This document shows positions 1-9,143 of a stretch of 64,000 nt of DNA, in pieces; within the stretch, counting starts at the first letter, position 1; every line of letters starts with the position of its first letter. The position numbers and the translations under genes were made by a program. The DNA is taken from the NCBI GenBank assembly GCA_913057985.1, contig CAJXPL010000007.1, positions 35,572 through 99,571 of the forward strand, read 5' to 3'. Below the pieces are notes generated by a model that made no database searches, had not been told where the DNA came from, and worked only from the letters and a program-made list of their open reading frames with translations. This stretch comes from an uncultured Synechococcus sp. Its GTDB lineage: Bacteria; Cyanobacteriota; Cyanobacteriia; PCC-6307; Cyanobiaceae.

Positions 1-915
1 TCAGTCCTTGTAGGGATAGTTGTTGGGAACAAAGAATTGCTCGTTGAAAGGAGGCCGTTTGTAGCTTCCTTGCTTCGGGCGCTTGGGCATCTTGATGGGT
101 GGCGGTGTCATGTCCTCATAGGGCACCTTGCTGAGAATGTGGCGCAGGCAATTCAAGCGGGCACGGCGCTTGTCATTGGCCTCCACGGTGAACCATGGGG
201 CTTCCGGAATATGCGTCTTGGCAAACATGGTGTCCTTCGCTTTCGAGTACTCCACCCAGCGGTTGCGTGACTCTATGTCCATCGGACTCATCTTCCAGCG
301 ACGCTCTTCGTTATCGATGCGTTCCTGGAAACGCTTCTCCTGTTCGTCATCGTTGATGGAGAACCAGTATTTGAGAAGGAGGATTCCGTCCTGCACCAGC
401 ATTTGCTCAAATTGTGGGCACGAGACATAAAACTGCTCCACCTGTTCGCGTGTCGCGAAGCCCATCACCTTTTCCACACCGGCGCGGTTGTACCAGCTCC
501 GGTCAAAAACAACGATTTCTCCAGCACTTGGAAAATGCTCCACGTAGCGCTGGAAGTACCACTGGCTTTTCTGATGCTCTGAAGGCGTGCCCAGGGCCAC
601 CACCCGGCATCCCCTTGGGTTCAAGGGCTCCGTCAGCCGTTTGATCGATCCTCCCTTGCCTGCGGCGTCTCGCCCTTCAAACAGGATGATCATGCGAAAG
701 CCGGTGGCTTTCACCCAGTACTGCATTTTGACCAGTTCCGTCTGGAGTTTGGCCAGTTCTTTTTCGTAGACCTTTTTGTTCAGCCGTTTGTGCTTGTTGG
801 AAAACCCCTCCTGCAGTTCCACCATGATTTCCTGCGGACGGTCAACATCGCCATCGCTGTAGTGATCGATGGCCTCGAGAACGGCTGTCATGTCGTGGTC
901 GCTGGACTGGCTCAT
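1..915 (-). CDS. ppk2: Polyphosphate kinase 2 family protein
   Basis: PPK2-family enzymes transfer phosphate between polyphosphate and nucleoside di- or triphosphates in the cytosol. Counting from the ATG at 915, the protein has a Walker A loop GRDAAGKG at about 81-88 and a Walker B/lid segment FDRSWYNRAG at about 137-146, both hallmarks of PPK2. The open frame runs upstream to a TTG at 975 with another ATG at 957, so the start is uncertain; 915 gives about 304 residues, a normal single-domain length. The stop is at the window edge but complete. It lies downstream of a sensor kinase on the same strand, suggesting co-transcription with the two-component genes. Nucleotide preference cannot be read from the sequence. 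Confidence 0.93.
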   Translation of the reverse strand: MSQSSDHDMTAVLEAIDHYSDGDVDRPQEIMVELQEGFSNKHKRLNKKVYEKELAKLQTELVKMQYWVKATGFRMIILFEGRDAAGKGGSIKRLTEPLNPRGCRVVALGTPSEHQKSQWYFQRYVEHFPSAGEIVVFDRSWYNRAGVEKVMGFATREQVEQFYVSCPQFEQMLVQDGILLLKYWFSINDDEQEKRFQERIDNEERRWKMSPMDIESRNRWVEYSKAKDTMFAKTHIPEAPWFTVEANDKRRARLNCLRHILSKVPYEDMTPPPIKMPKRPKQGSYKRPPFNEQFFVPNNYPYKD

Positions 916-983
916 GCTTGAGGTGGATCGCCAGTTCAGTTCTGCCAGTGATGCCATCTGACCGCACGATCCCAACCGGGTTT

Positions 984-2309
984 TTACGGAATGTCTGGCT
1001 CTTTCGTCTCATTCAGTGGAAGGTTGATGATCACGGCAAAGCGGCCCGGATCGCCGTTCTCCTGGCGAAAACTGAGCCGTCCAGCGTGGGTGCGAACCAC
1101 GTGGTTCACGATCGCCAGTCCCAGGCCGCAATGGCCTTGACGCCCTCGTGCTGAATCAAGACGCTGAAAAGGTTGCAGGGCCCGTTCCCAGGCATTGGTG
1201 GGCATTCCCTGCCCCTGGTCCCACACTTCAATGGCAACCTCCGCTTCCTGCCTGCGCAGCCGAACGACAACCGGTGCGGTGCCATGGCTGAAGGCGTTGT
1301 CGATCAGGTTGCTCACGGCGCGGCCGAGGGCAACCGGTCGAATCCGTAAATGGATCGGACTGAGCTCGAGCTTCAGTTGCTCCTTCGGGTGCCCCGCCAC
1401 GGTTTCAGCCAGCCACTGATCCAACGGACAGGCAACGCACTCCTCCCGCTCACCGCCTCCGGCGTACAGCAGAAACTGGCCTGTAATGCGCCCCAAAGCC
1501 TCCAGATCGCTTTGGCAGCGGGTTCGTTCCTCGGCGTTCAGCTCCGGCATCGACAAACGAAACTGCAGCCGTGTGAGGGGTGCTCGCAGATCGTGGGCGA
1601 TGCCAGCCAGCATCGTGGCGCGCTCTTTTTCTCCCTCAGCCAGGCGGCTCACCATTGCATTGAAGCGCCGGGAGATCCGGCGGACTTCTGCTGAACCTTC
1701 TTCGGGGACAGGATCGCGGTCGATGTCTTCACCCACCCGAGAGACCGCGTCCTCAAGCTTGCGAAGAGGACGGGCCACATCCAGCAGCAGGTACAACACC
1801 CCGGTCATCACCACAGCGCCCACCAGGGCCAGCAGCAGCAGTGTTGGTGGCGGCGGCCAGGCGCGTGCCATGGGCAGGGGGGTGCGCAGCCAGACCGGTT
1901 CCAGCGGAGAGAACAGTTCAATCCACACTTCTGGTGTGCCTGCCCTGCTGGGGGCAGCTCGGAGCACACGGCAGTGCGAGAGCCGCGAGCAGAGCACCTG
2001 CCTCAGCTCCTGGCGCCGCTGCGCCGAGGCCTGCGTTTCTCGACCTGGAGCTGCTGGTCGTTCGCTGACTTGAAGTTCCAGACCGGTCAGTTCGCTGATC
2101 AGTGCAGGGGGGTAACGCTCCAGGGTCAATTCGGCCAGGCGGATGTTCAACGCCAGGTCCCGCCCCAGTTGCAGCGTCTGAATCCGCTCCAGTTGCCGGC
2201 CGAACAGCGCCTGCAGCAGCAACAGGGCCAGCATCCAACAGGCCAGCAGGGCGGTTCCCCAGGCACCGAAGCGAGCCAGACCTCTACTCAGTCCCCGTTG
2301 ACGAGGCAT
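984..2309 (-). CDS. Two-component sensor histidine kinase (EnvZ-like)
   Basis: Membrane sensor kinase of about 441 residues. Two hydrophobic segments (about 14-36 and 155-177) flank a periplasmic region of roughly 118 residues. They are followed by a HAMP-like linker, an H-box HDLRAPLTRLQ with phospho-accepting His239, an N-box NLIDNAFSHG near 334, a G1 box DQGQGMP near 364 and a G2 box GHCGLGLAI near 392. The start at 2309 is chosen because it follows the stop of the upstream response regulator by one base, so the pair is translationally coupled. The periplasmic sensing region is not one I recognise, so the signal is unknown. The downstream neighbour is polyphosphate kinase 2. Confidence 0.92.
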   Translation of the reverse strand: MPRQRGLSRGLARFGAWGTALLACWMLALLLLQALFGRQLERIQTLQLGRDLALNIRLAELTLERYPPALISELTGLELQVSERPAAPGRETQASAQRRQELRQVLCSRLSHCRVLRAAPSRAGTPEVWIELFSPLEPVWLRTPLPMARAWPPPPTLLLLALVGAVVMTGVLYLLLDVARPLRKLEDAVSRVGEDIDRDPVPEEGSAEVRRISRRFNAMVSRLAEGEKERATMLAGIAHDLRAPLTRLQFRLSMPELNAEERTRCQSDLEALGRITGQFLLYAGGGEREECVACPLDQWLAETVAGHPKEQLKLELSPIHLRIRPVALGRAVSNLIDNAFSHGTAPVVVRLRRQEAEVAIEVWDQGQGMPTNAWERALQPFQRLDSARGRQGHCGLGLAIVNHVVRTHAGRLSFRQENGDPGRFAVIINLPLNETKEPDIP

Positions 2310-2310
2310 C

Positions 2311-3042
2311 TCAGCGGGATCTCGGCGTGCCGTCTGGCACGAACACGTAGCCGTAGCCCCAAACCGTCTGCACGTAACGGGGGCGGGTGGGATCCGGTTC
2401 CACCAGCTTGCGCACCCGCGACACCTGAACGTCCATGCTGCGGCTGTCGGTGTCGCTCCCCGGGCCTCGGGCCAGTTCAATCAGGCGTTCCCGCGAGAGC
2501 GGGCGATGGGGATGACGCACAAAAGCGGCCAGAAGGCTGAACTCACCGCTGGTGATCACCACCGGCTGGTTGTTCTGCAGCAAGGTGCGGGCGGAAAGAT
2601 CCAGTTGGTTGTCGCCAAAGCGGATGCATTCCCCACCTTCCACCGGTGTTCCCGCCGGCATGGCATTGCGCCGCCTGAGCACGGCTTCAATTCGGGCCGT
2701 CAGTTCCCTGGGCAGGAACGGTTTGGCCAGATAGTCATCGGCGCCCTGTTCGAGGCCGATGATCCGATCAACCCCATCGGCGCGCGCTGTCAGCATCACC
2801 ACGGGTAGATCATCACCGGCATCCCGAAGCCTCCGCAGTGCCGTCAATCCGTCGTCGCCGGGAAGCATCAAGTCGAGGACCACCAGATCTGGGCGTTGGC
2901 ATTCCAGACGTGCCTCGAATTGCTTCACATCGCAGAGGCTGCGCACGTCGTAGCCCTGGTCGATCAGGTAAGTGCCGACCATCTTTCTCAGCTCCGGGTC
3001 GTCGTCCACCACCCAGATCATGGTGTCCCTGGCCATGCCCAT
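2311..3042 (-). CDS. OmpR/PhoB-family response regulator
   Basis: DNA-binding response regulator, the partner of the adjacent kinase. Counting from the ATG at 3036, the receiver domain has the acidic cluster DDD at 11-13, phosphoacceptor Asp55 in VVLDLMLPG, Thr83 and Lys105 (LAKPF). A C-terminal winged helix includes SRSMDVQVSRVRKL and ends YVQTVWGYGYVF, typical of the OmpR class. Possible starts are ATG 3042 and ATG 3036, two codons apart. It is first in a minus-strand group followed by the kinase and ppk2. It does not match RpaA or RpaB closely enough by eye to be named. Confidence 0.93.
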   Translation of the reverse strand: MGMARDTMIWVVDDDPELRKMVGTYLIDQGYDVRSLCDVKQFEARLECQRPDLVVLDLMLPGDDGLTALRRLRDAGDDLPVVMLTARADGVDRIIGLEQGADDYLAKPFLPRELTARIEAVLRRRNAMPAGTPVEGGECIRFGDNQLDLSARTLLQNNQPVVITSGEFSLLAAFVRHPHRPLSRERLIELARGPGSDTDSRSMDVQVSRVRKLVEPDPTRPRYVQTVWGYGYVFVPDGTPRSR

Positions 3043-3172
3043 CAGCGTATGGGCTGATGGTATTAAGCGGATTGGCCTCTGTCCCACCTCGGTAGGACCC
3101 AGTCACAGCTCAGCAGCCGCCGGTCATGCATCAGTCATCGTCAGAGCGGCTCAGGCTCCATAGGCTGGTGGC

Positions 3173-3637
3173 ATGACTGCGCCAATCGTCATCCGTGTGC
3201 TCGGCCCTTTGGCATTGGCGCTGAGTTCGATGGCGTTGCAGGCCGCACCGGGCGACAAGACCATGCGTGTCTACAGCACCAGGATGGAAACCCTGTTCAT
3301 CCGCTTGGATGTCAACGGAGACGGTCGATTGGATGCCTCGGAAGTGCAGGGTCGACGTGCCCTGAGCCGTGTGCTCAAGCGGCAGAACAATCGTTCCTAT
3401 CTCCTCTTGAAGGACCTGCGTCTTCAGGATTCATCGCCCAGTGGCCCACGCCTGAAGCGCCATTTCCGAAAGGCCGACCTCGACCAGAACCATCGCTTGA
3501 ATCGTCAGGAAGCCAAGCGCATTCCCTGGATCAGTCTCAATTTCAATGCTTTGGATGGTGATCGGGATGGAAGCGTGACCCTTGAGGAGTTGTGGAACCA
3601 TCAGCGCTCGCTGGCGCCGCCTCAGCGCCTGCCTTGA
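3173..3637 (+). CDS. Exported EF-hand calcium-binding protein
   Basis: A 154-residue protein with a short hydrophobic N-terminus (about 8-24, ending ALQA before APG) that looks like a Sec signal peptide. It has three EF-hand loops: DVNGDGRLDASE (46-57), DLDQNHRLNRQE (102-113) and DGDRDGSVTLEE (128-139). The first and third have the full DxDxDG pattern. The second has Asn and His at coordinating positions and may bind weakly. Calcium binding in the periplasm is inferred; the role is unknown. Its 3' end overlaps the tail of the convergent membrane-protein gene by 16 bases. Confidence 0.85.
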   Translation: MTAPIVIRVLGPLALALSSMALQAAPGDKTMRVYSTRMETLFIRLDVNGDGRLDASEVQGRRALSRVLKRQNNRSYLLLKDLRLQDSSPSGPRLKRHFRKADLDQNHRLNRQEAKRIPWISLNFNALDGDRDGSVTLEELWNHQRSLAPPQRLP

Positions 3638-3990
3638 GTGGGGGGAGAGACCACCAGGCGGATGATGCGAATCAACCTCCAGAGTGCACCAAGCAAGAGG
3701 ATGCCCGCCAGAAGCGCGATGGCAGCGATCAGCACGATGGCGGCGAGCCCGAGCATGGCTTCCAGCAGTTGCTGAACGCCGCCGATCAGGTCATCAATGG
3801 CCTTGCTCAGCAGCAGCATGATGTCCACCTGCTGGGGCAGCTGATTCAGCAGCACTGCAATCCCTGCGGCAGCAGCCAGCATCAGCACAACAATCGTCAA
3901 CTGACGCAGGACGGGGCCATAGGGGAAGCGACGACGGGGGCGGAAGACACGTCGTTGATCGCGTGTACTGCTTCGGCGCGCCTTCCTCAT
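3622..3990 (-). CDS. Small two-helix membrane protein, unknown function
   Basis: A 122-residue protein with a very basic N-terminus rich in Arg and Lys (first 24 residues), then two hydrophobic segments at about 30-50 and 78-105, and a basic C-terminus. I do not recognise the family. The charge pattern predicts both termini on the cytoplasmic side. It is convergent with the EF-hand gene and overlaps it by 16 bases at the 3' ends. Confidence 0.7.
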   Translation of the reverse strand: MRKARRSSTRDQRRVFRPRRRFPYGPVLRQLTIVVLMLAAAAGIAVLLNQLPQQVDIMLLLSKAIDDLIGGVQQLLEAMLGLAAIVLIAAIALLAGILLLGALWRLIRIIRLVVSPPTQGRR

Positions 3991-4049
3991 GGCATCGGTG
4001 TGATCAGGGTGCCGTCACTGCGGCGATTCTGAAGCGTGTTTCCTGCACG

Positions 4050-4667
4050 TCAACGGTCGGACTGCGTTTCAGGCTTGTCCACCGGTGCCGGTGCTGGCGA
4101 TGTCTCCTTGGTTCCCTGGGGCAGAGGAACAAGCCAGGCGGTGGCGATGGTGCATGCCGCCAGAGCAACCCCAGCCAGGAGGGGTGGTCCGAGGCGTTTC
4201 TGCAGAGGAATGCGATCGACGATCTCCTGATGCTTCAACGGGCGGTCCTCGGGGAACGTCCAGGTCAGCTTCACCCGGTTGTCGAGCCGCAAGCGATCGA
4301 GGCAACGCACCAGATCAGCCAGTTCGGCGTCATCGAGTTTGAGCTGCAACGGCTCGACGCCCTCTCGGCTGCTGCGCAGTTCCAGCCGATGGTTGGCTTG
4401 ATCCGGCGCGATGCTCACAAAACCGTCTTCCAGGCCAAAGCGGCGCTGCACGCCGGACAAGCGATGCCTGGCGTAGGGCATCACCGCTGCCATCAGAGCC
4501 TCGAGATGATCCCGGGTTCCTTCCAGTTCCGGTGCTCCGATCAACTGCAGCCGCCAGGACGACAGGATGCCGATCGCCTCATTGGACTGTCCGGCGGAGA
4601 GGTCGGGAAAGCCTTCCACCACCAGCCGTGCTGCGGTCTGTTCGTATTGGTATGTCGTTTTCAACAT
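4050..4667 (-). CDS. DUF4335 domain-containing protein
   Basis: A 205-residue protein with one hydrophobic segment near the C-terminus (about 161-181) followed by a short Pro- and Glu-rich tail; the body is soluble and starts MLKTTYQYEQTAARL. It matches my memory of DUF4335, a cyanobacterial family of unknown function usually encoded next to DUF3038, as here. The ATG at 4667 is chosen because it lies 7 bases after the DUF3038 stop; a longer reading from 4721 would overlap that gene. The pair probably forms an operon. Confidence 0.8.
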   Translation of the reverse strand: MLKTTYQYEQTAARLVVEGFPDLSAGQSNEAIGILSSWRLQLIGAPELEGTRDHLEALMAAVMPYARHRLSGVQRRFGLEDGFVSIAPDQANHRLELRSSREGVEPLQLKLDDAELADLVRCLDRLRLDNRVKLTWTFPEDRPLKHQEIVDRIPLQKRLGPPLLAGVALAACTIATAWLVPLPQGTKETSPAPAPVDKPETQSDR

Positions 4668-4674
4668 GGTCGGC

Positions 4675-5223
4675 CTATGGCGTGGGGTCGAGCAGGGTTG
4701 CGCGGAGTCGATCGATTCCACCTGGGCCTGCGCAGAACGCCAGGGTGCTGATCAGCTGGCGGTGCAAAGGGCCAGCCGGCTCCATGGTGAGCAGGCGAAC
4801 AACGGCTTCCCGGCGCGGATTCATTCGCTCTTCGATGAGGTCTCGCAGGCGCTCGTGGAACAACTGCCAACGCTGTTGGGTGAGCTGCTCCGGTTCGCGG
4901 CTCGAGAGGAGTTGGTGGAGCATGGGGTAGAGCCGATCTGCCATGGCACACACCAGACAGATCAGGGATTCGGCATCCACCGGGTCGAGCTGGTCCCGCC
5001 GGGTGGTGCGCCGAAGCGGGTTATGACAGCGCCGCTTCCAGAGTTCAACCCGGTTGGGGAATTGCGCCTGGAGGCCCATCTGCTGGCTGGTCCAGACCAT
5101 CGCCTCGCCACCATTGAGATCAAGAGCCTCAATGGTCAGCAGCAACAGGTCGAGACGCTCGACGCCCCGCCGGCTGAGACGCGCGCCGTCGGTGGGTGCG
5201 CTGGGGGCTGGAGCTTCAGTCAT
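4675..5223 (-). CDS. DUF3038 domain-containing protein
   Basis: A 182-residue soluble, mostly helical protein without signal peptide or membrane segment, containing a run [20 protein letters not shown] typical of the family. It is assigned to DUF3038, which is conserved in cyanobacteria and encoded directly upstream of DUF4335. The function is unknown. Its start codon CAT at 5221-5223 shares three bases with the ATG of divergent apt at 5222, so the two genes leave no intergenic promoter space if both starts are right. Confidence 0.82.
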   Translation of the reverse strand: MTEAPAPSAPTDGARLSRRGVERLDLLLLTIEALDLNGGEAMVWTSQQMGLQAQFPNRVELWKRRCHNPLRRTTRRDQLDPVDAESLICLVCAMADRLYPMLHQLLSSREPEQLTQQRWQLFHERLRDLIEERMNPRREAVVRLLTMEPAGPLHRQLISTLAFCAGPGGIDRLRATLLDPTP

Positions 5224-5785
5224 GGCTGCGATGATGCCAGGGGCACCGCCATTGCGTCACCTGGATTTGGATCTTCAGTCGCACATTCGCTCAATTCCAG
5301 ATTTTCCCAAGCCTGGAATTCTGTTTCGAGACATCAACCCCCTGCTGCGGTCGCCTGAGGCCATGGCCGAGGTGATCCGCCAGCTGGGTGCGTTCTGCGA
5401 CCAGGTGAAGCCTGATCTGATCGTGGGGATCGAATCCCGGGGATTCATTTTTGGGGCACCTTTGGCCAGCGACCGACGGCTTGGCTTCGTGCCTGTGCGC
5501 AAGCCCGGAAAGCTCCCTGGTGAGGTGGTGGGCCTGGACTACGCCCTGGAGTACGGCACTGATCGGCTGGAGATTCAAGCCGATGCATTTGAGGATTCAC
5601 CCCGGGTGCTGGTGGTGGACGATCTGCTGGCCACCGGTGGCACGGCTGCGGCGACGGGACAACTGGTGGAGCAGGCTGGCGGTTGCCTTGTGGGCTTTGC
5701 CTTTGTGATCGAGCTTGAGGGGCTCGGAGGCCGTCAGGCCTTGCCCGCAGGCCAACCCGTAGAAGCGTTGTTGCGTTACGGCTGA
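5222..5785 (+). CDS. apt: Adenine phosphoribosyltransferase
   Basis: Purine salvage enzyme converting adenine and PRPP to AMP and pyrophosphate. The protein of about 187 residues opens with the family's N-terminal region ([19 protein letters not shown]), has [16 protein letters not shown] at 67-82, and carries the PRPP-binding motif [13 protein letters not shown] at about 129-141. The length fits standard APRT. Candidate starts are ATG 5222, 5231 and 5234; a GGAG lies about 8 bases before 5222. Its tail overlaps the convergent small DUF2949 gene by 10 bases. Confidence 0.95.
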   Translation: MAAMMPGAPPLRHLDLDLQSHIRSIPDFPKPGILFRDINPLLRSPEAMAEVIRQLGAFCDQVKPDLIVGIESRGFIFGAPLASDRRLGFVPVRKPGKLPGEVVGLDYALEYGTDRLEIQADAFEDSPRVLVVDDLLATGGTAAATGQLVEQAGGCLVGFAFVIELEGLGGRQALPAGQPVEALLRYG

Positions 5786-5988
5786 GTGTTCTGCCAGTCG
5801 AAGACGTCTTCCAACTGCTGCAAACTCAACAACCCGAAGCTCCACAGCACGATCGGGAGGGGGGCTTGTTCCAGTTCCGCCTGGCGTTGCCCCAGCTCCA
5901 TGGCGCTTGGACTCAACCCCAAACGCCGCTGAAGAAATTGCAGCAAGGCGTCCGTTGCTGGGGGTTGCCGCTGGCTGGACATCACCAT
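5776..5988 (-). CDS. DUF2949-like small protein
   Basis: A 70-residue protein with a helix-rich core ([19 protein letters not shown]) and a C-terminal [15 protein letters not shown] assign it, with moderate certainty, to DUF2949, a short cyanobacterial family of unknown function. ATGs at 5988 and 5982 are both possible. It overlaps the end of apt by 10 bases and is followed on the same strand by a UbiH-like gene located upstream at 6009-7154. Confidence 0.68.
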   Translation of the reverse strand: MVMSSQRQPPATDALLQFLQRRLGLSPSAMELGQRQAELEQAPLPIVLWSFGLLSLQQLEDVFDWQNTQP

Positions 5989-6008
5989 GGTCGCGACCCG
6001 CGCTTGGC

Positions 6009-7154
6009 TCAGTTTGGCAAGGCCCGCCAGAGCTGCATGGGGCCGTCACTCATGGCCCGCAAGCTGAGCTGGCGCAGCCCAGAAAACTGTTTCAGCAGCA
6101 GCAATGCAAAGTGCCGCAGGGGAAGCAACAGTGGTTGGCGGTTGGAGAACACCCGCACCAGAAGATCCGTCGCCACACCCACCTGGAGCACATCGAGCCA
6201 GCGGCTCATCCCGTAGCGCCGAGCGATTGTTGTGGCGCTGCCGCCCCGCTCCACGGCGCGCAGCAACCCTTCCACATCACGCCAGCAGAGATTGAGCCCC
6301 TGGCCTCCCACGGGATGGCAGCGATGGCCCGCTTCGCCGATCAGCACGCCCCGTCCACGATGAAAGCGGCGAGCCAGCAGCCATTGTTGGGGGAAGGCTC
6401 GGGGTTGATCCAGAAGGAAATCCGGTTCAATCCCCTCCGGCAGAACAGCGGCCAGCTGATCGAGAAAGGCACTGCGCTGCAACGTGCTGCGCTGCTGGCA
6501 ACGCTGCCAGGGTGCACTCCACACCACCTGGAACCTGCCCTGCCCCAAGGGCAAAACGGCGAGAGGGCCTTCCGGGCGAAACAACTCGCAGGCTCTGTCG
6601 TGGGGGAGTCCCCGCAGGACAACCTTGGCGGTGAGACACCCCTGGCGATAGCGGATGCCCCAGTGACGGATGCCCCAGGCCTCTCGTGTGGGGGAGCGCG
6701 GTCCATCAGCCGCCACGATCAGAGCATCAGCGCTTGGATCAGGGCATGGTTCGGCCAAGTGCATCACCACGTTGCCATTGGCCTCCAGCCGAGCCAGCAA
6801 CAGCTTCATCAAGGGTCGGTGATCGAGGATCCAGCCAATGCCGTCGTGGTGTCGATTGGCTGCTGCCAGGTCCTCCTGGCCGAAGAGAACGCGGTCGTTG
6901 GTGGCCCCGTCCCGCAAATCCAGGTCACGGAACGGCACCAAGGCATCGCGCAGGCCGTGCCAAAGCCCCAGGTTGGTCAGCAGTCGGCGGCTGGAGTGTG
7001 TGATGGCGTACGCCCGACTTCTGGCTTGAAGTTCCGATGCCGTTAACGGGTCAAACAGGACCACGCCATGACCACGGAGGCCGAGGGCAAGAGCTGTGAG
7101 GGCGCCGGTGGGGCCAGCGCCCAAAACATGAATCTCTGGAGGGGATGGAGCCAT
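6009..7154 (-). CDS. FAD-dependent aromatic hydroxylase, UbiH/Coq6 type
   Basis: A 381-residue class A flavoprotein monooxygenase. It has an N-terminal Rossmann motif VLGAGPTGAL (10-19), an ADG motif at 149-151 and the FAD-ribityl motif GEAGH...HPVGGQGLN at 273-288. These are characteristic of UbiH/UbiF/Coq6 ring hydroxylases. In cyanobacteria such enzymes are candidates for quinone or other ring hydroxylation, but the substrate here is not shown. It sits between the small DUF2949 gene and an hli gene on the same strand. Confidence 0.87.
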   Translation of the reverse strand: MAPSPPEIHVLGAGPTGALTALALGLRGHGVVLFDPLTASELQARSRAYAITHSSRRLLTNLGLWHGLRDALVPFRDLDLRDGATNDRVLFGQEDLAAANRHHDGIGWILDHRPLMKLLLARLEANGNVVMHLAEPCPDPSADALIVAADGPRSPTREAWGIRHWGIRYRQGCLTAKVVLRGLPHDRACELFRPEGPLAVLPLGQGRFQVVWSAPWQRCQQRSTLQRSAFLDQLAAVLPEGIEPDFLLDQPRAFPQQWLLARRFHRGRGVLIGEAGHRCHPVGGQGLNLCWRDVEGLLRAVERGGSATTIARRYGMSRWLDVLQVGVATDLLVRVFSNRQPLLLPLRHFALLLLKQFSGLRQLSLRAMSDGPMQLWRALPN

Positions 7155-7195
7155 TCAGGGAGTCTGGCCACCCATCCCGATCCAGCGCGAGGCGA

Positions 7196-7447
7196 TCAGC
7201 CCAGGCCGAGCAGCCCGTGAACGAAGGATTCGCCACCCAGGGCCAACTCAGTGGCCAGCAGGGCAATGAAACCGAGCATGGCCATGCGGCCGTTCAGCTT
7301 TTCGGCGCGATCGTGGAAACCCCAACCCTGGGTTGCTTCAACCACTTCCATGCGGGGTTCCGTGGCGAAGGCGTTGAGGCGGCCGCCGTCTTCCGTGGTG
7401 ACCTGTGCACCGCGCACAACAGGAGTGGTGGGAGAGGACTGGGACAT
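7196..7447 (-). CDS. hli: High-light-inducible protein (one-helix chlorophyll a/b-binding-like)
   Basis: An 83-residue Hli/SCP protein. The single transmembrane helix carries the chlorophyll-binding signature ERxxxxNGRxAMxGF as [15 protein letters not shown] (about 46-60), followed by [10 protein letters not shown]. An N-terminal soluble region of about 40 residues precedes it. These thylakoid proteins bind chlorophyll and carotenoid and protect photosystem biogenesis under stress. The upstream 78 bases to 7525 are AT-rich and probably carry the promoter. Confidence 0.94.
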   Translation of the reverse strand: MSQSSPTTPVVRGAQVTTEDGGRLNAFATEPRMEVVEATQGWGFHDRAEKLNGRMAMLGFIALLATELALGGESFVHGLLGLG

Positions 7448-7525
7448 CGATGCCGCCGTTAGATTAATAAGAAGTGTAAACCACGTTTAAGAAATGTTCA
7501 GCAGTGGCTGCTCGACGTCGGCTGT

Positions 7526-8182
7526 TCAACGCCGGCTGTTCAGGCGGAGTTGGCAGAGCTCCTCAAAGGCGGGACGGAGCAGGAAGGGGTACTCGCCAAC
7601 CCACATCCGCATGCCCGGCAGCCAGGCATCGCTGAGGGCTCCGATCTTTGAGAAATCCTTGCGCTCGCTCAGTACCAGGCAGCGGATCAGGCTGCCGCGG
7701 CGGATCGACTGGTGCTTCTTCTCCATCGGAAAGGCCACCCTGCCGAGGTAACCCTCCTCGTCTTCAAGTTCGAGCAGCATCCAGGTGCGTCGGTTCTCCA
7801 CGAGTTCCAGCTGCCCTCGGCTGTCGGCCTGCTCGTGGCGGTTTTCCACCCGCTCACGCGTCATCACGTCCGCCACCTCGCCCTCAAACAGGGCAGCCGC
7901 GGGATATCGCCGCAGGGTGGCGTTGCGCTGGCCGGCCTGAACGATCGGGCCCCAAAGCACATACAGAAAGAACACAACGCTGATCACCAGCCAGACGGGG
8001 CCCCAGCGGCTGCCGAGCTGCGCCTGGTTGTAGATCAGGAACGTGATCACCCCACCGATGGCGGCGATCATCAGGCGCTGCAGCACCTCCTGGGGGTTGC
8101 CGAGGGCAAAGCGGAACTGATTGCCGGTGGCAACGGCTGGGATCAGCCGTTGCAGTTCACCGGGGCGGAGAGGGATGAGCAT
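7526..8182 (-). CDS. Conserved membrane-anchored protein, unknown function
   Basis: A 218-residue protein with two hydrophobic segments (about 36-53 and 61-81) followed by a soluble domain of about 135 residues with a beta-rich pattern (LEDEEGYLGRVAFPME) and a conserved-looking C-terminus. I do not recognise a named domain. It is followed 10 bases away on the same strand by dapB upstream (8193-9026), so it is probably the second gene of a dapB operon. Confidence 0.72.
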   Translation of the reverse strand: MLIPLRPGELQRLIPAVATGNQFRFALGNPQEVLQRLMIAAIGGVITFLIYNQAQLGSRWGPVWLVISVVFFLYVLWGPIVQAGQRNATLRRYPAAALFEGEVADVMTRERVENRHEQADSRGQLELVENRRTWMLLELEDEEGYLGRVAFPMEKKHQSIRRGSLIRCLVLSERKDFSKIGALSDAWLPGMRMWVGEYPFLLRPAFEELCQLRLNSRR

Positions 8183-8192
8183 GGTGTCGCCT

Positions 8193-9026
8193 TCAGATCA
8201 GGCGTTCAAGGCCATACACAAGGCTGCCGAGGCTGCCCACCTTGCGCACCGTGAGCAGCACCCCGGGCATGTAGGCGGAACGATCAATGGTGTCGTGACG
8301 CAGGGTGTAAGTCTCCCCGGGGGCACCGAATATCACTTCCTGGTGAGCCACCAGGCCCGGCAGCCGCACGGAGTGCAGCCGCAGGCCGCTGTCCCGCTGT
8401 CCGCCGCGGCAGCCCGCCAGGGATTCGTGCTCGTCCACTTCCCCGGGATTGAAGCTCTTGCCCAGCTCTTCCATCAGCTCAGCGGTTTTGATGCAGGTGC
8501 CGCTGGGGGCATCCGCCTTGCGGTTGTGGTGCAGTTCCGTCAGTTCCGCGTGGTCGTAGAAGCGTGCCGCTGCGGCTGCGGCTTGCTGCAACAGCACCAT
8601 CCCCACGGAGAAATTGGGGATCACGGCCCCACCCACGGACGCTTTGGCCGAGAACTCGGTGAGGTCGTTGAGTTGTTCAGGCGAGAGCCCAGTGGTTCCG
8701 ATCACGGGGTGAACGCCGTAGGCGATCGCCGCGCGGGTGTGCTCATAAACAACGGAGGGGTGGGTGAAATCCACCAACACGGCGCCGCTGCCGCTGTCCC
8801 GCACCGATTGACTCACAGCGCAGAGACAGCCTTCGAAATCAGCCGTCACGGCCACCTCCAGCTCGCCAAGGCCCAGCTCCAGACCCACGTCTGCCCCTTC
8901 TTTGCCGGGGGTGTTGTCGATGGCGCCTTCCAGGCTGCAGTCTTCGGCTCCCACCACAGCCTTGATCACCTCGGCGCCCATGCGCCCTAGGGCACCGGCA
9001 ACAACGACGGGAATCGGAGCGGTCAT
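8193..9026 (-). CDS. dapB: 4-hydroxy-tetrahydrodipicolinate reductase
   Basis: Lysine/diaminopimelate pathway enzyme that reduces the DapA product with NAD(P)H. At 277 residues it is normal length. It shows the nucleotide-binding motif VAGALGRMG (9-17), GTTGLS (110-115), and the catalytic signature [14 protein letters not shown] (164-177) containing the His and Lys of the active site. The start ATG at 9026 is 117 bases from divergent chlH, and the two genes share that promoter interval. Confidence 0.96.
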   Translation of the reverse strand: MTAPIPVVVAGALGRMGAEVIKAVVGAEDCSLEGAIDNTPGKEGADVGLELGLGELEVAVTADFEGCLCAVSQSVRDSGSGAVLVDFTHPSVVYEHTRAAIAYGVHPVIGTTGLSPEQLNDLTEFSAKASVGGAVIPNFSVGMVLLQQAAAAAARFYDHAELTELHHNRKADAPSGTCIKTAELMEELGKSFNPGEVDEHESLAGCRGGQRDSGLRLHSVRLPGLVAHQEVIFGAPGETYTLRHDTIDRSAYMPGVLLTVRKVGSLGSLVYGLERLI

Positions 9027-9092
9027 GAAAGCGCAGCAGACGCTTCAAAGCCTATGGGTCGGCTCGTGTAACGGCCGATCAGAAATCCTCGC

Positions 9093-9103
9093 GCCCTAAG
9101 GGC
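9093..9103. promoter_or_regulatory. 11-bp palindrome between dapB and chlH
   Basis: GCCCT-A-AGGGC is a perfect inverted repeat in the 117-base interval between divergent dapB and chlH, about 40 bases before the chlH start. It could be an operator for either gene, but it is short and could be chance in GC-rich DNA. Confidence 0.25.
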
Positions 9104-9143
9104 CAGTCGCCGTAAGGTTCTTCATATTGCTCAAAGCGCGCTG

